From contig CAWUHX010000015.1 in assembly GCA_963922205.1 (NCBI GenBank), positions 496,001-560,000 on the forward strand: a stretch of 64,000 nucleotides of DNA. The letters are read 5' to 3'. The DNA is from Romanomermis culicivorax. Taxonomy: Eukaryota > Nematoda > Enoplea > Mermithida > Mermithidae. The position numbers were made by a program, and so were the translations under genes. A model generated the notes under the pieces. It saw only the letters and a program-made list of their open reading frames with translations. It did no database searches and was not told the origin of the DNA. Shown here piece by piece: positions 50,832 to 60,926 of the stretch (position 1 is the stretch's first letter; every line of letters starts with the position of its first letter).

Positions 50832-51640
50832 CACTGTTTTTTTCGCGGAGACCCTTTCGCAATTTGGCGAAAGAGGTCAAAATTTTTTTGGCCAAAGAAA
50901 AGAGGTCAAAATTTTTTCCGCTATTTTTTTGCTCGACTTATGAGTCAGAATTTTTTTCGCCAAAGAAAGAGGTCAAAATTTTTTCCGCCTATTTTTTCGC
51001 TCGACTTATGAGTCAGATTGTAAGAATTTTTTAAAATTAATAGAAAAAGATAACAAAAAGTCAAAGCAAGGAAAACCTAAAATGCATACAAATTTGACTG
51101 CTGACATATTCGTGCTTCGCCAAAATAAATAATCGTCATTCGAATCATTCTTGTTTTCGGCGCGAAGCGAATGAAAAATTTTTGAATCCTGATACTATAG
51201 AACGTTGGAAGATGAATCTTTTCAAGACTGATTTTTTGAATCGAAATTTGATTTTCCGGGGACCTAATGATGTTCATGCTTGAACAATGTGGGGATGTTT
51301 CCAACCTGCTGCTAACACTCTAAAAAATTACCTTGAAGCCAACGATGTTTCATAAATTTGGGCGAAACAACAAAATTCCTAAATACACTTTGGTCCGGCG
51401 CGGAGCGCCAAATTTTTTTTTGAATTTTTGATACTAGAACACTGGAAATGAATCTTTTCGACATTTATTTCCTGGATAAGTGGATTATTTTTATTTTTTC
51501 AATTTCAATTCAATCATTTTTCATAGTCAGACAAAATGCACAAAAATATATTGAAAGCATGCGACTAAATTGCACAACCGTGCACAGCAAGAATTTTCCA
51601 GGAGAAGGTCCTTGAACTTTTTATCCAGGGGGTAGGGGAG
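50832..51640. repeat. hAT-like module with two GC cores and a tandem duplication
   Basis: Starts CACTGTTTTTTTCGCGG. A ~75-bp unit (GAGGTCAAAATTTTTTCCGC ... CTCGACTTATGAGTCAGA) is repeated in tandem at 50880-51016. Cores CGGCGCGAAGCGAATG near 51157 and CCGGCGCGGAGCGCC near 51396. The right end was not identified. Confidence 0.45.
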
Positions 51641-52018
51641 TGGGCGAGCAAAAAAACAAAAAAAGTTCTGCAAGCTTGTTTTTTTTACAAATTATGCACA
51701 AAAATCATCAAAAAACTATCTTGGAAAAAGTTCAGGGGGTGTTTGACGAACTTTTTTGGGCTGATGGGGTGGCCAGAATCTCAGGTAAGGGGGTTTACTC
51801 CCCTACCCCTATGTGCATGTATGATGATGATCATCATCATCATCAAAAGTTCATGTTGAAAACGTTAGCTCCGAGAGAAAAAATCGAGAGAATTGGATAA
51901 GAAGCTCAATTTTCGGTGAAATATTGACTGTTAAGAATTATGAATGAGATGAGGTAGGTAAGTCAATTGATAGAAAATGTTGAAGGTCAATAAGTAATAA
52001 GTGGAAGTAGATATGCTA

Positions 52019-52244
52019 ACGGCCGCGCCTAATAGAAAATAATAATTTATACACATGACCGGCGCGAAGTGCCGAAAAATTTTGCGATTTTGACGTTCCA
52101 AAGTTTATCAAAAGGCATCTTCTCGGTTTTGGATTCTGCAAAATTTTTTCCACAATAAGAAAGAACCACGCCCAAATTTCTCTTCTCATTTCCAATTTTT
52201 GTTCCCCAAAAGACCCCATTTGAGGGAAAAACAGTGGTCCCAAA
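52019..52244. repeat. GC-core module, uninterrupted version of the 55.8/56.5-kb module
   Basis: ACGGCCGCGCCTAATAGAAA followed by CCGGCGCGAAGTGCCGAAAA at 52059. It is the uninterrupted counterpart of the sequence split at 55822-55853 and 56539-56640. Ends in GGGAAAAACAGTG. Confidence 0.6.
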
Positions 52245-52436
52245 CTGGTGTTTCAATCATTTGCTGAATGCAAAAAATTATTTTCAGACAGTTCAAAAAT
52301 GTGTAAAGACCGCAAAAAAATTTTGTGAGAAAAATAATTTTCGACACACATTAGGATGCAATATCAAAGATAAACTGATTAGACCACGATATGACACATT
52401 CTAGGTGGTAACAACTATTGAATGCTAACTACTTAG

Positions 52437-53458
52437 TAGGGATGCAAGGAGTAGTGAATTTTGATTTATTCGGGATCAGGTAGTCCTATTTGATTTATTC
52501 GGGTTCGGGTATTGAACCTAAAATTTGTATTACTGCATTGCAGTATGCATACTTGTACATGGGTTATGTTCATTGTGTCAATGCTTCTGATATAATAAAG
52601 TAAGGGCACTTTTGTTGACATGATCTGTGAAGGTATAGAGAAACGATTTGGGAACATAGAACAGAATGAGTAAGAAAAATTACAGTAGAAAGCTGAGCAC
52701 AAGTTTAAAGGAGCAATGACATTTCAGAATGCACATTGTCACATCGCAACATACCTTTATCCATGTTACAGGAATAGATTTTTTCCAAAAATTCAATGGT
52801 AAGACTGGCAACCAGTTTCATTGAAAAATACGTTGAACAAAGTGCAATAGATATAGAACCTCAGCCAAAGGAGAAATGAAACAACATTGCTCGTGAATCA
52901 GATAGCAGTTGGAAGACATTGCTCGTGAATCAGATAGCAGTTCAGAAGCAAATAATCAACAAGCCAATACGCTTATGCTTAATATGATTATCTTGAACAT
53001 GCTTCCTCAATCATATATACTTCAATTTAGTTCTTTCAGGAATATGAAAATTACAAAAAAAAGAAACGACTTGGGATTCCTGAAGACCCTTTGGATTGGT
53101 GGCCATTAAATGAGAAAAAAATTTCCAATTTTGGTGCGTGTTGAGAGAAGATATTTGCCATCACCACCTGCATTATTGCCCTCAGAAAGATTGTTTAGCC
53201 ATGCATGTCTAATTCATGAATCAAGTCGAAACAGAATGAAGGGTGAAACTGCTGAAAAATTATTGTTTGTTAAAATTAATTTGGTAAAATGAAATTACAA
53301 ATTAAGTAAATATTGTTGTTGATGAATTGATTTTCCAGAATATAGGAGCTTCAAAGTCTCCTATAAACCCGAATAAAATTGTCAAATCTATTCGGGTTCG
53401 GTTCGGGTAGCTGAAAATTGCTCGCGTACCCGATATTCGGGTGTCCCTTGCATCCCTA
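52437..53458 (+). pseudogene. Degenerate hAT transposon with transposase C-terminus
   Basis: Perfect 13-bp inverted repeats TAGGGATGCAAGG and CCTTGCATCCCTA; flanks CTACTTAG (52429-52436) and CTACTTGG (53459-53466), 7 of 8. Around 53040-53290 the plus strand encodes the hAT dimerisation region: DPLDWWPLNEKK, a frameshift, then FPILVRVERRYLPSP, PSERLFSHACLIHES and KLLFVKINL. The N-terminal and catalytic parts are missing or unreadable, and a 32-bp segment (GCTCGTGAATCAGATAGCAG) is duplicated at 52890 and 52921. Subterminal ATTCGGGTTCGGGTA motifs recur at both ends. Confidence 0.9.
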
Positions 53459-53528
53459 CTACTTGGTAGGGAAGACATGCTTGCAGTCGTTCCTGAGCTG
53501 GATTATGGCAAGCAATGATCAACCTAAT

Positions 53529-54372
53529 CAGGGTTTTTTGCACAGGCCAGGTTGCAATGTGCAACTTTGGGAGAAACTTTAGTTCCACAGATAAATTTTT
53601 GATTGCTCACTCTAAAATCGATAAATTCGCTTGAATTTAGCAGAAAAACCATCGCAAATTAGTTTTCTTGTATTTCATTCAATCCGGGCCGGTTGTATGG
53701 ATTTGAAACCCCCATTTTCTGAGTTTTGGAGAGAAAATTAAAAGATTAATAATGACTAGACTAGAGTAATTTTTTCTGAATTGCAATGTTCTTAAATGCT
53801 GGAAAATGAATCTTTCTACCTTTTATTTCAAACAGAAGGTTTGATCTTTCAGTGAATTTAATGAATTTTCAGTCAGACAAACTAAAATTAAAAAACTAGA
53901 CAAGCGACCAAGAATTTGGATCGTTCAATCAGCAAGAATTTCTAGCAGCGCCTCACACTCAGAATTTTTTAGTCACTGGAAAGTCAAAATTTTATGAAGA
54001 TCGCAAAAAATTTTGGGAAAATGACCGAAAAAATGTTAGATTTCATCAAATTCTTCAAAAAACAATAGAAGATCAAACATTTATCGATAATATGTTGGTA
54101 ATTAGAACCTATAAGCACTAACTAGAATAACATTTTCTAACTACGCACTAGAATAATGTAAAAAATTATAAATGAATTGAAACCCGGCGCCAAGCGCCGG
54201 AAAATTTTCACTTTTTTCATTTTAGAACGCATAAATAATACATCTCTAGACAGAAAAGTCTATAACCTAATCAAAGGATAGTCAAGCCTCAAGCTGCACT
54301 GTGCAACTTGGCAGAAAAAAATTGGTTGCACTGTACAGCCCGAAATTTGGTTGCTGTGCGCAAAAAAGCCTG
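53529..54372. mobile_element. hAT-type MITE with GC hairpin core
   Basis: Ends CAGGGTTTTTTGCACAGGCC and GTGCGCAAAAAAGCCTG with inner GCAATGTGCAAC and GCACTGTGCAAC motifs. Perfect 7-bp-stem hairpin CCGGCGCCAAGCGCCGG at 54184-54200. Flanks agree only in AACC, so the target duplication is unclear. Confidence 0.6.
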
Positions 54373-54729
54373 AACCACCGTTTTTTTTCCTCGAAGATTT
54401 TTTCCACATGAGAACCGGACCCAAAATTTTTTTCCTCATTTTCCAAAAATTGTCTACATTTTTAAAAACGTTTATAATTTGGCTACGGATGCTTTTTATT
54501 GCATTTTAGGAGCATACCCAAGCATTTTGTTGTTTTTGGAGTCAGAAACCTGCAAAAATGAAAGAAAAAATGAGAAAATTCTGGTTAGGTTAGTCAAAAT
54601 GAGCTCATGAAGAATATATTGGAGTTAGAGCCGATAAAGCGTGTTAACGATAGAATTCTCACGAAGTTATCCGCTATTAAAATTTCTGTGGTTCCGATTA
54701 GAATCATCAAATTTTATTTAGTTCTTGAT

Positions 54730-54746
54730 CCGGCGCCGAGCGCCGG
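54730..54746. repeat. GC hairpin core, clearest example
   Basis: CCGGCGCCGAGCGCCGG, 7-bp perfect stem with a CGA loop, followed by an A-rich/T-rich run. One of more than a dozen such cores; belongs to a module starting near 54379 (CACCGTTTTTTTTCCTCG). Confidence 0.7.
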
Positions 54747-54831
54747 AAAAAATTTTGGATTTTCACCTTCTAAAACGCTGGAAAATAAACCTTCGCAACG
54801 CTGAGAAATAAATTAAGATCGGACTGATGAA

Positions 54832-55290
54832 CAGTTTTTTTTTTGACTTTACAAACGAAACGGTTCAGAGTACAAACTAAAATTTGGGCTTCGTTTGTAC
54901 CGGTACAAACGAAAATTTTTGGACAAAAAAATTTTTTGTTACTCAACAGCTCTTAGAATTCAGTATCAATGGACTTTGTAGGACTTGTTTGTTATGCGTT
55001 CACATCGAAAACGACAAACTAGCAGCTGTGGCATAATAATAAAAGCTTTTTGTGGAGTATTTCACTAGTGCATGTTATGTGCCTCATGATCAAGTGTTTT
55101 GTGTCTGAATTTGTAGCCTTCTTATGTGTCTCGTGGAAATAGCCAACGTATTCATATTTCACAGCACGTTTGTTGCATTTTATAACAATGAATCCTTTTT
55201 TCAGCAATTTTTCGCGAATTTTGGAGTACAAACGGTTTTTGAGAGGTCGTTTGTACCAGTACAAATGGACCGAGTACAAAAAAAGCACTG
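54832..55290. mobile_element. 459-bp hAT-type MITE with perfect target duplication
   Basis: Ends CAGTTTTTTTTTTGACTTT and GTACAAAAAAAGCACTG; CTGATGAA on both sides (54824-54831, 55291-55298). Palindromic GTTTGTACCGGTACAAAC at about 54892 and GTTTGTACCAGTACAAAT at about 55249. It has no GC core. Confidence 0.85.
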
Positions 55291-55344
55291 CTGATGAAGT
55301 GTTATTTGTTCCCTATTTCGGCGAGAACATACTTGTGAGAGGTC

Positions 55345-55516
55345 TGACCAGTTGGGGGGGAAGGGGGTGAATGGAGGGAGAGGGTCGAAAAAAGTCGAAA
55401 TTTTTCCCAAAAAAGGCACTTTTTTGCCAATTTTTTCAAGACTGGGGAGGGGGGTTGGGTATATGGTTGGCCAAGTTGGGGGGGTTCCCCCAAATGCCCC
55501 CAGTTACAGGTATGGG
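55345..55516. repeat. Single G-rich MITE unit
   Basis: ACCAGTTGGGGGGG start, AAAGTCGAAATTTTTCCC interior, CAGTTACAGGTATGGG end: one unit of the array at 55854-56538. Confidence 0.65.
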
Positions 55517-55853
55517 CGCGAAGCGGCGGAAAATTTTTTTGGGTGTTTATATTGTTGAACACTGGAAAATAAACCTCTCCAACAGATATTCGTGAACAGG
55601 AGTTCCAAAATCGCAGTCTAGAATGATGTCTTCAATTTCCATCTCGCAAAAGCTCAGGTTGCAAACGTTAAAAAATTCCAAGCATGGAGAGAAAAATTGA
55701 CAGAATTGATGAAAAATCTCTATTTTCGGCGACATAATTGACTGTGATCGATTAGAAAATGAAACGAGCTAACTTGATTGCTAGAAACTGTTGAGCATTA
55801 ATTAATAAGTCGAGATATAATAACGGCCGCGCCTGATAGAAAATAATTATTAT

Positions 55854-56538
55854 CATACCTGTAAGAGATCCCACCAGTTGGGGGGGGGGGGGGGTAAATC
55901 CGAAATTTTGGGGGCAGGGGTCGAAAAGAGTCGAAATTTTTCCCAAAAAGGCCAAAAACATACACTTTTTTTGCCAATTTTTACCAAGCTGGGTGTGAGG
56001 GGGAGTTGGGTATATGATTGGCCAAGTTGGGGGAGGGGTCTCCCCAATTACAGGTATGGTTATTATCCCGACCAGTTGGGGGGGGGGGGTGGGGTAAATC
56101 CAAAATTTGGGGGGGGGGGTAGAAAAAAGTCGAAATTTTTCCCAAAAAAAGCCAAAAAAAATAAGGGCAAATTTTTTTAATTTTTCCCGAACTGGGGGAG
56201 GGGGTTGGGGGGGAGGTTGAATGATTTTGGGTACAGGCATACCTGTAAGACTTCCGACCAGTTGGGGGGTAGGTAAATCCGAAATTTTGGGGGGGGGGGG
56301 TAGGAAAAAGTCGAAATTTTTCCCAAAAAAGGCCAAAAAACATACACTTTTTGGCAAATTTTTTAAATTTTTTCCCAACTGGGGGGGGGGGGTTGGGGGG
56401 GGGAATGATTTTGGGTACTGGGTCGGCCAAGTTGGGGGGGGGGGGGTCCCCCCCAACCCCCCAAGTACAGGTATGGGTACAGGGTTGGCCAAATTAGGGG
56501 GGTCCCCACCCCCAACCCCCCCCCCAAGTACAGGTATG
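55854..56538. mobile_element. Concatemer of G-rich MITE units
   Basis: Three to four ~200-bp units, each with ACCAGTTGGGG, AAAGTCGAAATTTTTCCC and a TTGG-G-run, separated by junctions such as TACAGGCATACCTGTAAG (56232-56249), where the right end of one unit meets the left end of the next. Outer ends CATACCTGTA and TACAGGTATG are inverted repeats; flanks are ATTATTAT and GTTATTATT. Many G runs of 6-13 bases on the plus strand. Long proline-rich open frames on the minus strand are a by-product of the G runs. Confidence 0.75.
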
Positions 56539-56688
56539 GTTATTATTACACCCATGACCGGCGCGAAGCACCGAAAAATTTTGAGATTTCGACCCTTTTA
56601 AGTTCACCAAAACGCGTCTTTTAGGTTTTGAATTCCCAAAAAATTTTACACAATGAGAACCATGCCTAAAATTTTTTTCCTCATTTCA

Positions 56689-56712
56689 GTACTCTGCGTT
56701 GATACCACTGCT
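56689..56712 (-). other. SMART adapter sequence (artefact), left of gap
   Basis: The 24 bases before the N run are the reverse complement of the SMART template-switch/PCR oligo (its core reads GTGGTATCAACGCAGAG). Library-derived, not genomic. Confidence 0.95.
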
Positions 56713-56812
56713 NNNNNNNNNNNNNNNNNNNNNNNNNNNNNNNNNNNNNNNNNNNNNNNNNNNNNNNNNNNNNNNNNNNNNNNNNNNNNNNNNNNNNNNN
56801 NNNNNNNNNNNN
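56713..56812. other. Assembly gap of exactly 100 N
   Basis: A round 100-N run marks a scaffold join of unknown true length. Adapter sequence stands on both sides. Confidence 0.99.
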
Positions 56813-56828
56813 CACACTCTATCAGATT

Positions 56829-56853
56829 AAGCAGTGGTATCAACGCAGAGTAC
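56829..56853 (+). other. SMART adapter sequence (artefact), right of gap
   Basis: The same oligo in forward orientation (starts AAGCAGTGGTATCAACGC), 16 bases after the N run; the 16 bases CACACTCTATCAGATT between are of uncertain origin. Confidence 0.95.
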
Positions 56854-57075
56854 TTGCAAATAATGAATATCATGCGTAAGCGGCCTCATTTTTTCTCGCC
56901 CGCGAACGTGAAAAAATGAGAGAGAAATCAGTGATTCAGGTTCTTAATGGTGGAAACAACGTTTCGAGCTGCCGAGACTCATATGGAAAAACTGGAAACA
57001 AAACGAGTGTCATTAAGTGAAGATACTGTGAAGTTATTGACCTGATTACATAAAAAAGGCTAATCACTTTCTTAC

Positions 57076-60000
57076 CAGCAGAAACTAAACCTTTGCCGCC
57101 TTGCACCAGTTCGGAAGTCATTTGATCATCGTCGATGAATTGTTCGATGCCGATATAATGTAAACATTTCGTAGCTAAACGGAAATAAGTGGCCAAACAG
57201 AACAGTAGAACGGCCGCCGGGAAGTAGACGTTGAATCCGTTCACGATAAAAGGCATGACGTCCATGTGACCCATAAACTCAAAATTAGATGAAAAGAGTA
57301 AATTCTTAATTTCAGTATTTCTAGGGTTTATCTAAAACTCAGCGTCGGATAGAGCAACAGCCGGTTTTAAAAATTTCTGAGTAAAGTCAGCATTCCAAAC
57401 TTGAATTAGGCTTTCGGATATCGCAGATTTTACCTCAAAAATTGATGGATCCGGATCAAGTTTCGGTTTTCATACATACCCAAAAAGGTTACCTAATGTA
57501 CATCTGACTAGAGAAATTGAATTGTCGAGAATCTATATTAAAAAGGTATTGCAATTTTTTGTCAGTTTTTTCAATTCGAAAAACTTCGAGTTGAACTGTA
57601 AATTTCAGGAAATCACTCCAATGATGCTTATGAATTCAAATAAAAAAGTTAGAAAAATTAAATTTTGACTTTTAAAATGCACCGAAATTCATCTTTTTTA
57701 TATTGAATTCTCATAGTTTTCGCGTTTCCAGAAAATGTTCCTCTAGGGTAGGATTTTCGAAAACACAAGAGATAGATCAATCCGAAAAATTGCAGAATGA
57801 AATCCGGCGCGAAATCTGATAAATTTCTCGGTGTTTTCTGATTTTGGAGCATACAGAACATTTGTTTAAAATCTAGAATTGAATGAAAATAACGATAATT
57901 CTCTAATATAAATGAATAAATCAAAATTTTTACGAGCCAAAATGACCTCCAGACCTAAATCATTAGGAGCCATTTCCAAATTTTTTAGGGGCCCAGGCCT
58001 CCAAAATGACTAAAAAAGCCTACTACATACACAATTATTCAAATGCATTATACATATATACGCTATACACGATATTCAGTTTCGATCAGAGTCTACCCGA
58101 TCTACTGTTCTGGTTCAGGGTCGTGCGAAAGCAGTTTTATGGATCAGGATTCGATGAGGCAATGTTTTAGGATCTGAATCCGGATCCGATGTAGTGGAAA
58201 AAGTGGATCCGTCCCATCTCTAGCAGTCAGTATCTATCTTTTTTAAATCACGGAAATTTTTGCGGGAATTTCTCGGGAGAAACAGTAATTTCGGATCGAG
58301 AACATGTGGACGATGCTACCGTCGGAATCGACGAAAAGATGCATCTTCCAACGATTTAGATAAGTCAAAACGAAAATTTTCAACAATAGTAACTCATTTT
58401 ATGCCTTTTGTATCACGGTTGCAGTCGTAAGTATGATTGTTTCTCTGTGGCATTGCTGAATATGGATACTGTGCTTCACATACTTTTAGATTAGATTGAT
58501 CACTTTTACGTTAAGTGAAAACTCAAAAAATTTGAAATTTTTGGTGCACTTACTCTCAATTAGTGACATAAGTATTTTTTGCTCAATTATGCCAAAATAT
58601 TATTGTTCAGTTATGAAAACACTTACATTTAGTGGTTTTACCGTGAATCGCTTAAACAATCATTTTGTTTTGATATTTAGTAAGTCAACTTTCCTCACAT
58701 CTTAACTCATATCTATGATGATGGCCAAAAAGCAGAACAAATTCCAGGTTTGAAAAAAAGCTAAAATTACTTACCGAAGTATACGCGGTTTCGAGCGGCA
58801 TGGGTACGTGCGTTACATGACTGTCCATATGGATCAAACTGAGGAAGTTCAAACATAAAGGTGGCGTTAAACGACAAAATAATCTGGAATTCGAAAAAAA
58901 TTTTAATCTGCCTGCAATGCGGTTGCAAACTGAAAATTATAAAAGAACCAGTGTCCAAAAAAATCAGAATCGCATATTCAAGTGATGCATGAATAATCAT
59001 TCATTTCAAACCCAAGAAGCCTTTGAACTTGTGTCCATTTACATCAGAGATGCACGGAGTAATTTTATCGGGTGGGAGAGTCTAAAAGTACAAATTTAGG
59101 GGAGATGTGTGCGAGGGGTAAAAATTTCTTCCAAAAAAAACTAATTTTGACAGAAAAACCTGGATTTTGGATTTTTTTTCGAAATTCATTTAGGAGGGTT
59201 CACTCCCCCCAACATATCGTCGGTAGCATCCAGGAAAGTAATAAATTCAGTTTTCACAAAATTGGAGTTATCACTATTTTCGAGGTCTACTTGCACATCT
59301 TTTTCATATGTAAAAATATATATTTTTTAGATTTGTTTTCTCTGGACAACAAAATTTTAGGAAACGAGCGTGAGTATGGAACAGCTAAAGTTTATTGTAT
59401 TTAGACTTATAATTCAATACAAGATGCTGACCATACATGTTCATAGGGGTGGAGGGTAGATCCTCCTAACTGAGACCCTGCACATCCCTTTGGCCCGAAA
59501 AAGTCGTCAAACATCATCCCTAAACTTTTTCGAAGAGTTATTTATTGATGATTTTTAGGCATATTTTGTATGAAAAACATGCTTGTGGAGCTTTATTTTT
59601 GTTTTTGCCCACCCACACTCCACCTCCTCAATGAAAATCTGAGGAGCCACAACCCTGAAAAATTCTTGTCGTGCATATCTAATGCTGACTGTCCTGAACA
59701 TTACTGGGTTCCAAGAATCATAAGTAGATTAAAAGAATCGTTAACAAATGGAATGCTCCAGCAGACAAACGAAATCATATTGTAGAAAAATCAGTCCTCA
59801 TTCTGAAATTGAACGGATTCGAGGAACGTGAACTGTTTCATATTTCATCTTCTACGTCGCAAAATTCCGAACGAAAACACCAATTCCATAGTTTTAAAGA
59901 TTAATGTGAATTGAAGAATATAGATTTTGATACGAACTTTTGCATACTTCTTCAAGATCTTTTGGTGATTCAAATGAAAACAAAACATAAAAAATGTTTG

Positions 60001-60926
60001 CGCTTTCGGAAATTATAAGGATGATAGTTGAGTACTCACTTATTGTTTCGGACATCCAGTATCAGTTCAAGGATTTTTGTAATCTAGAAACATCCAATGA
60101 TCTAACGATTTTGGAAATTTAATCGACGAAAACACTGTTAATTGACAGTTTGGTAGAGAACGAGGTACTGTGAAATTTAAGGGAATGAGAAAACAGTAGA
60201 GTAAAAACAAAAACAGTTTTAACTTCTTCGCCGCCTGAAAAACTCAAGTCGCTAAGCTTCGCAATCGCGAACCAAAGAGCAGTAAAAAATTCCATTAAAT
60301 TTGATATATTTTCAAATATGTATATTTTAATGTAGAGATACTCACATGGCGCTGAATAAAAGCGAATTCTCATCGCTGTTATGATGCGAGTCCAAATGAT
60401 AATAACGATATATTCGGATTCGGAATACTGTGTAATATGCGCAAATACATAAGTAGGAAATGGTTAAAATGGACGACACCTGGAATAATGAAACAGAATA
60501 GAGTGATCACAGTTTGCTGATATATAAGTTTTCATTTCTCATTACTCAGAGAACAAGAAAAATGCACTCAGAATACTGAAAGTTTAGCCTATTCAGTTCG
60601 ATGTCACAGGACACAAACATACGTAATCTCGAGAAAAATTTAGAGACTGATGCATGAAATGAAGAAAGGAACGATTTATCATGTGCCATTGATCCCGTAG
60701 TTGTAAGATCAACCCAAAAAAGTTGATTTTTCGCTAATATTCACTTCTATGTAATCGTAATTCGAATTTTTGGCGGCCAATTGTACGAAAACCGCTGCCA
60801 ATGATAAAACCGGTTTCGTAAGGAAGAATGTAACTTCTGACCAGACGATAAAAATTGTTAGAACCGCGCAGAACGCCGCCAATACTTTTAACAAAGGTCT
60901 TTTCAAAATGCATTCCCAATACCATT
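57076..60926 (-). CDS. LMBRD2: LMBR1 domain-containing protein 2 (LMBRD2), internal exons
   Basis: Four minus-strand exons, 5' to 3': 60926-60745, 60479-60346, 58883-58775, 57277-57076, phases 0, 2, 0, giving 209 codons; the exon starts and ends inside codons, so both termini lie elsewhere. The joined frame shows family signatures: [28 protein letters not shown] (transmembrane), [67 protein letters not shown] (transmembrane), then [16 protein letters not shown], which in the family leads into a cytoplasmic tail. LMBRD2 is a multi-pass membrane protein; in other animals it has been linked to GPCR signalling (established knowledge, mechanism unclear). The C-terminal exons should lie at lower coordinates but none was found between 44.8 and 57.07 kb, where the adapter gap sits; N-terminal exons were not found up to 64 kb. 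Confidence 0.9.
57900..58020. repeat. Inverted relative of the repeat at 45540-45720
   Basis: GGAGCCATTTCCAAATTTTT and GGGGCCCAGGCCTCC mirror TTTTAGGGGCCTGCGCCCC and GGAAATGGCTCCTAAAATTT at 45555-45605. In an LMBRD2 intron. Confidence 0.5.

Noticed and set aside
55345-56540. CRISPR-like array, because of regularly spaced repeats
   Set aside because: Units are ~200 bp with shared interiors and TIR junctions, in a eukaryotic genome with introns; no spacers or cas genes.
55752-56555. A long proline-rich protein-coding frame on the minus strand
   Set aside because: The frame is produced by G runs of the repeat array (CCN codons); other frames are open too, and no domain is present.
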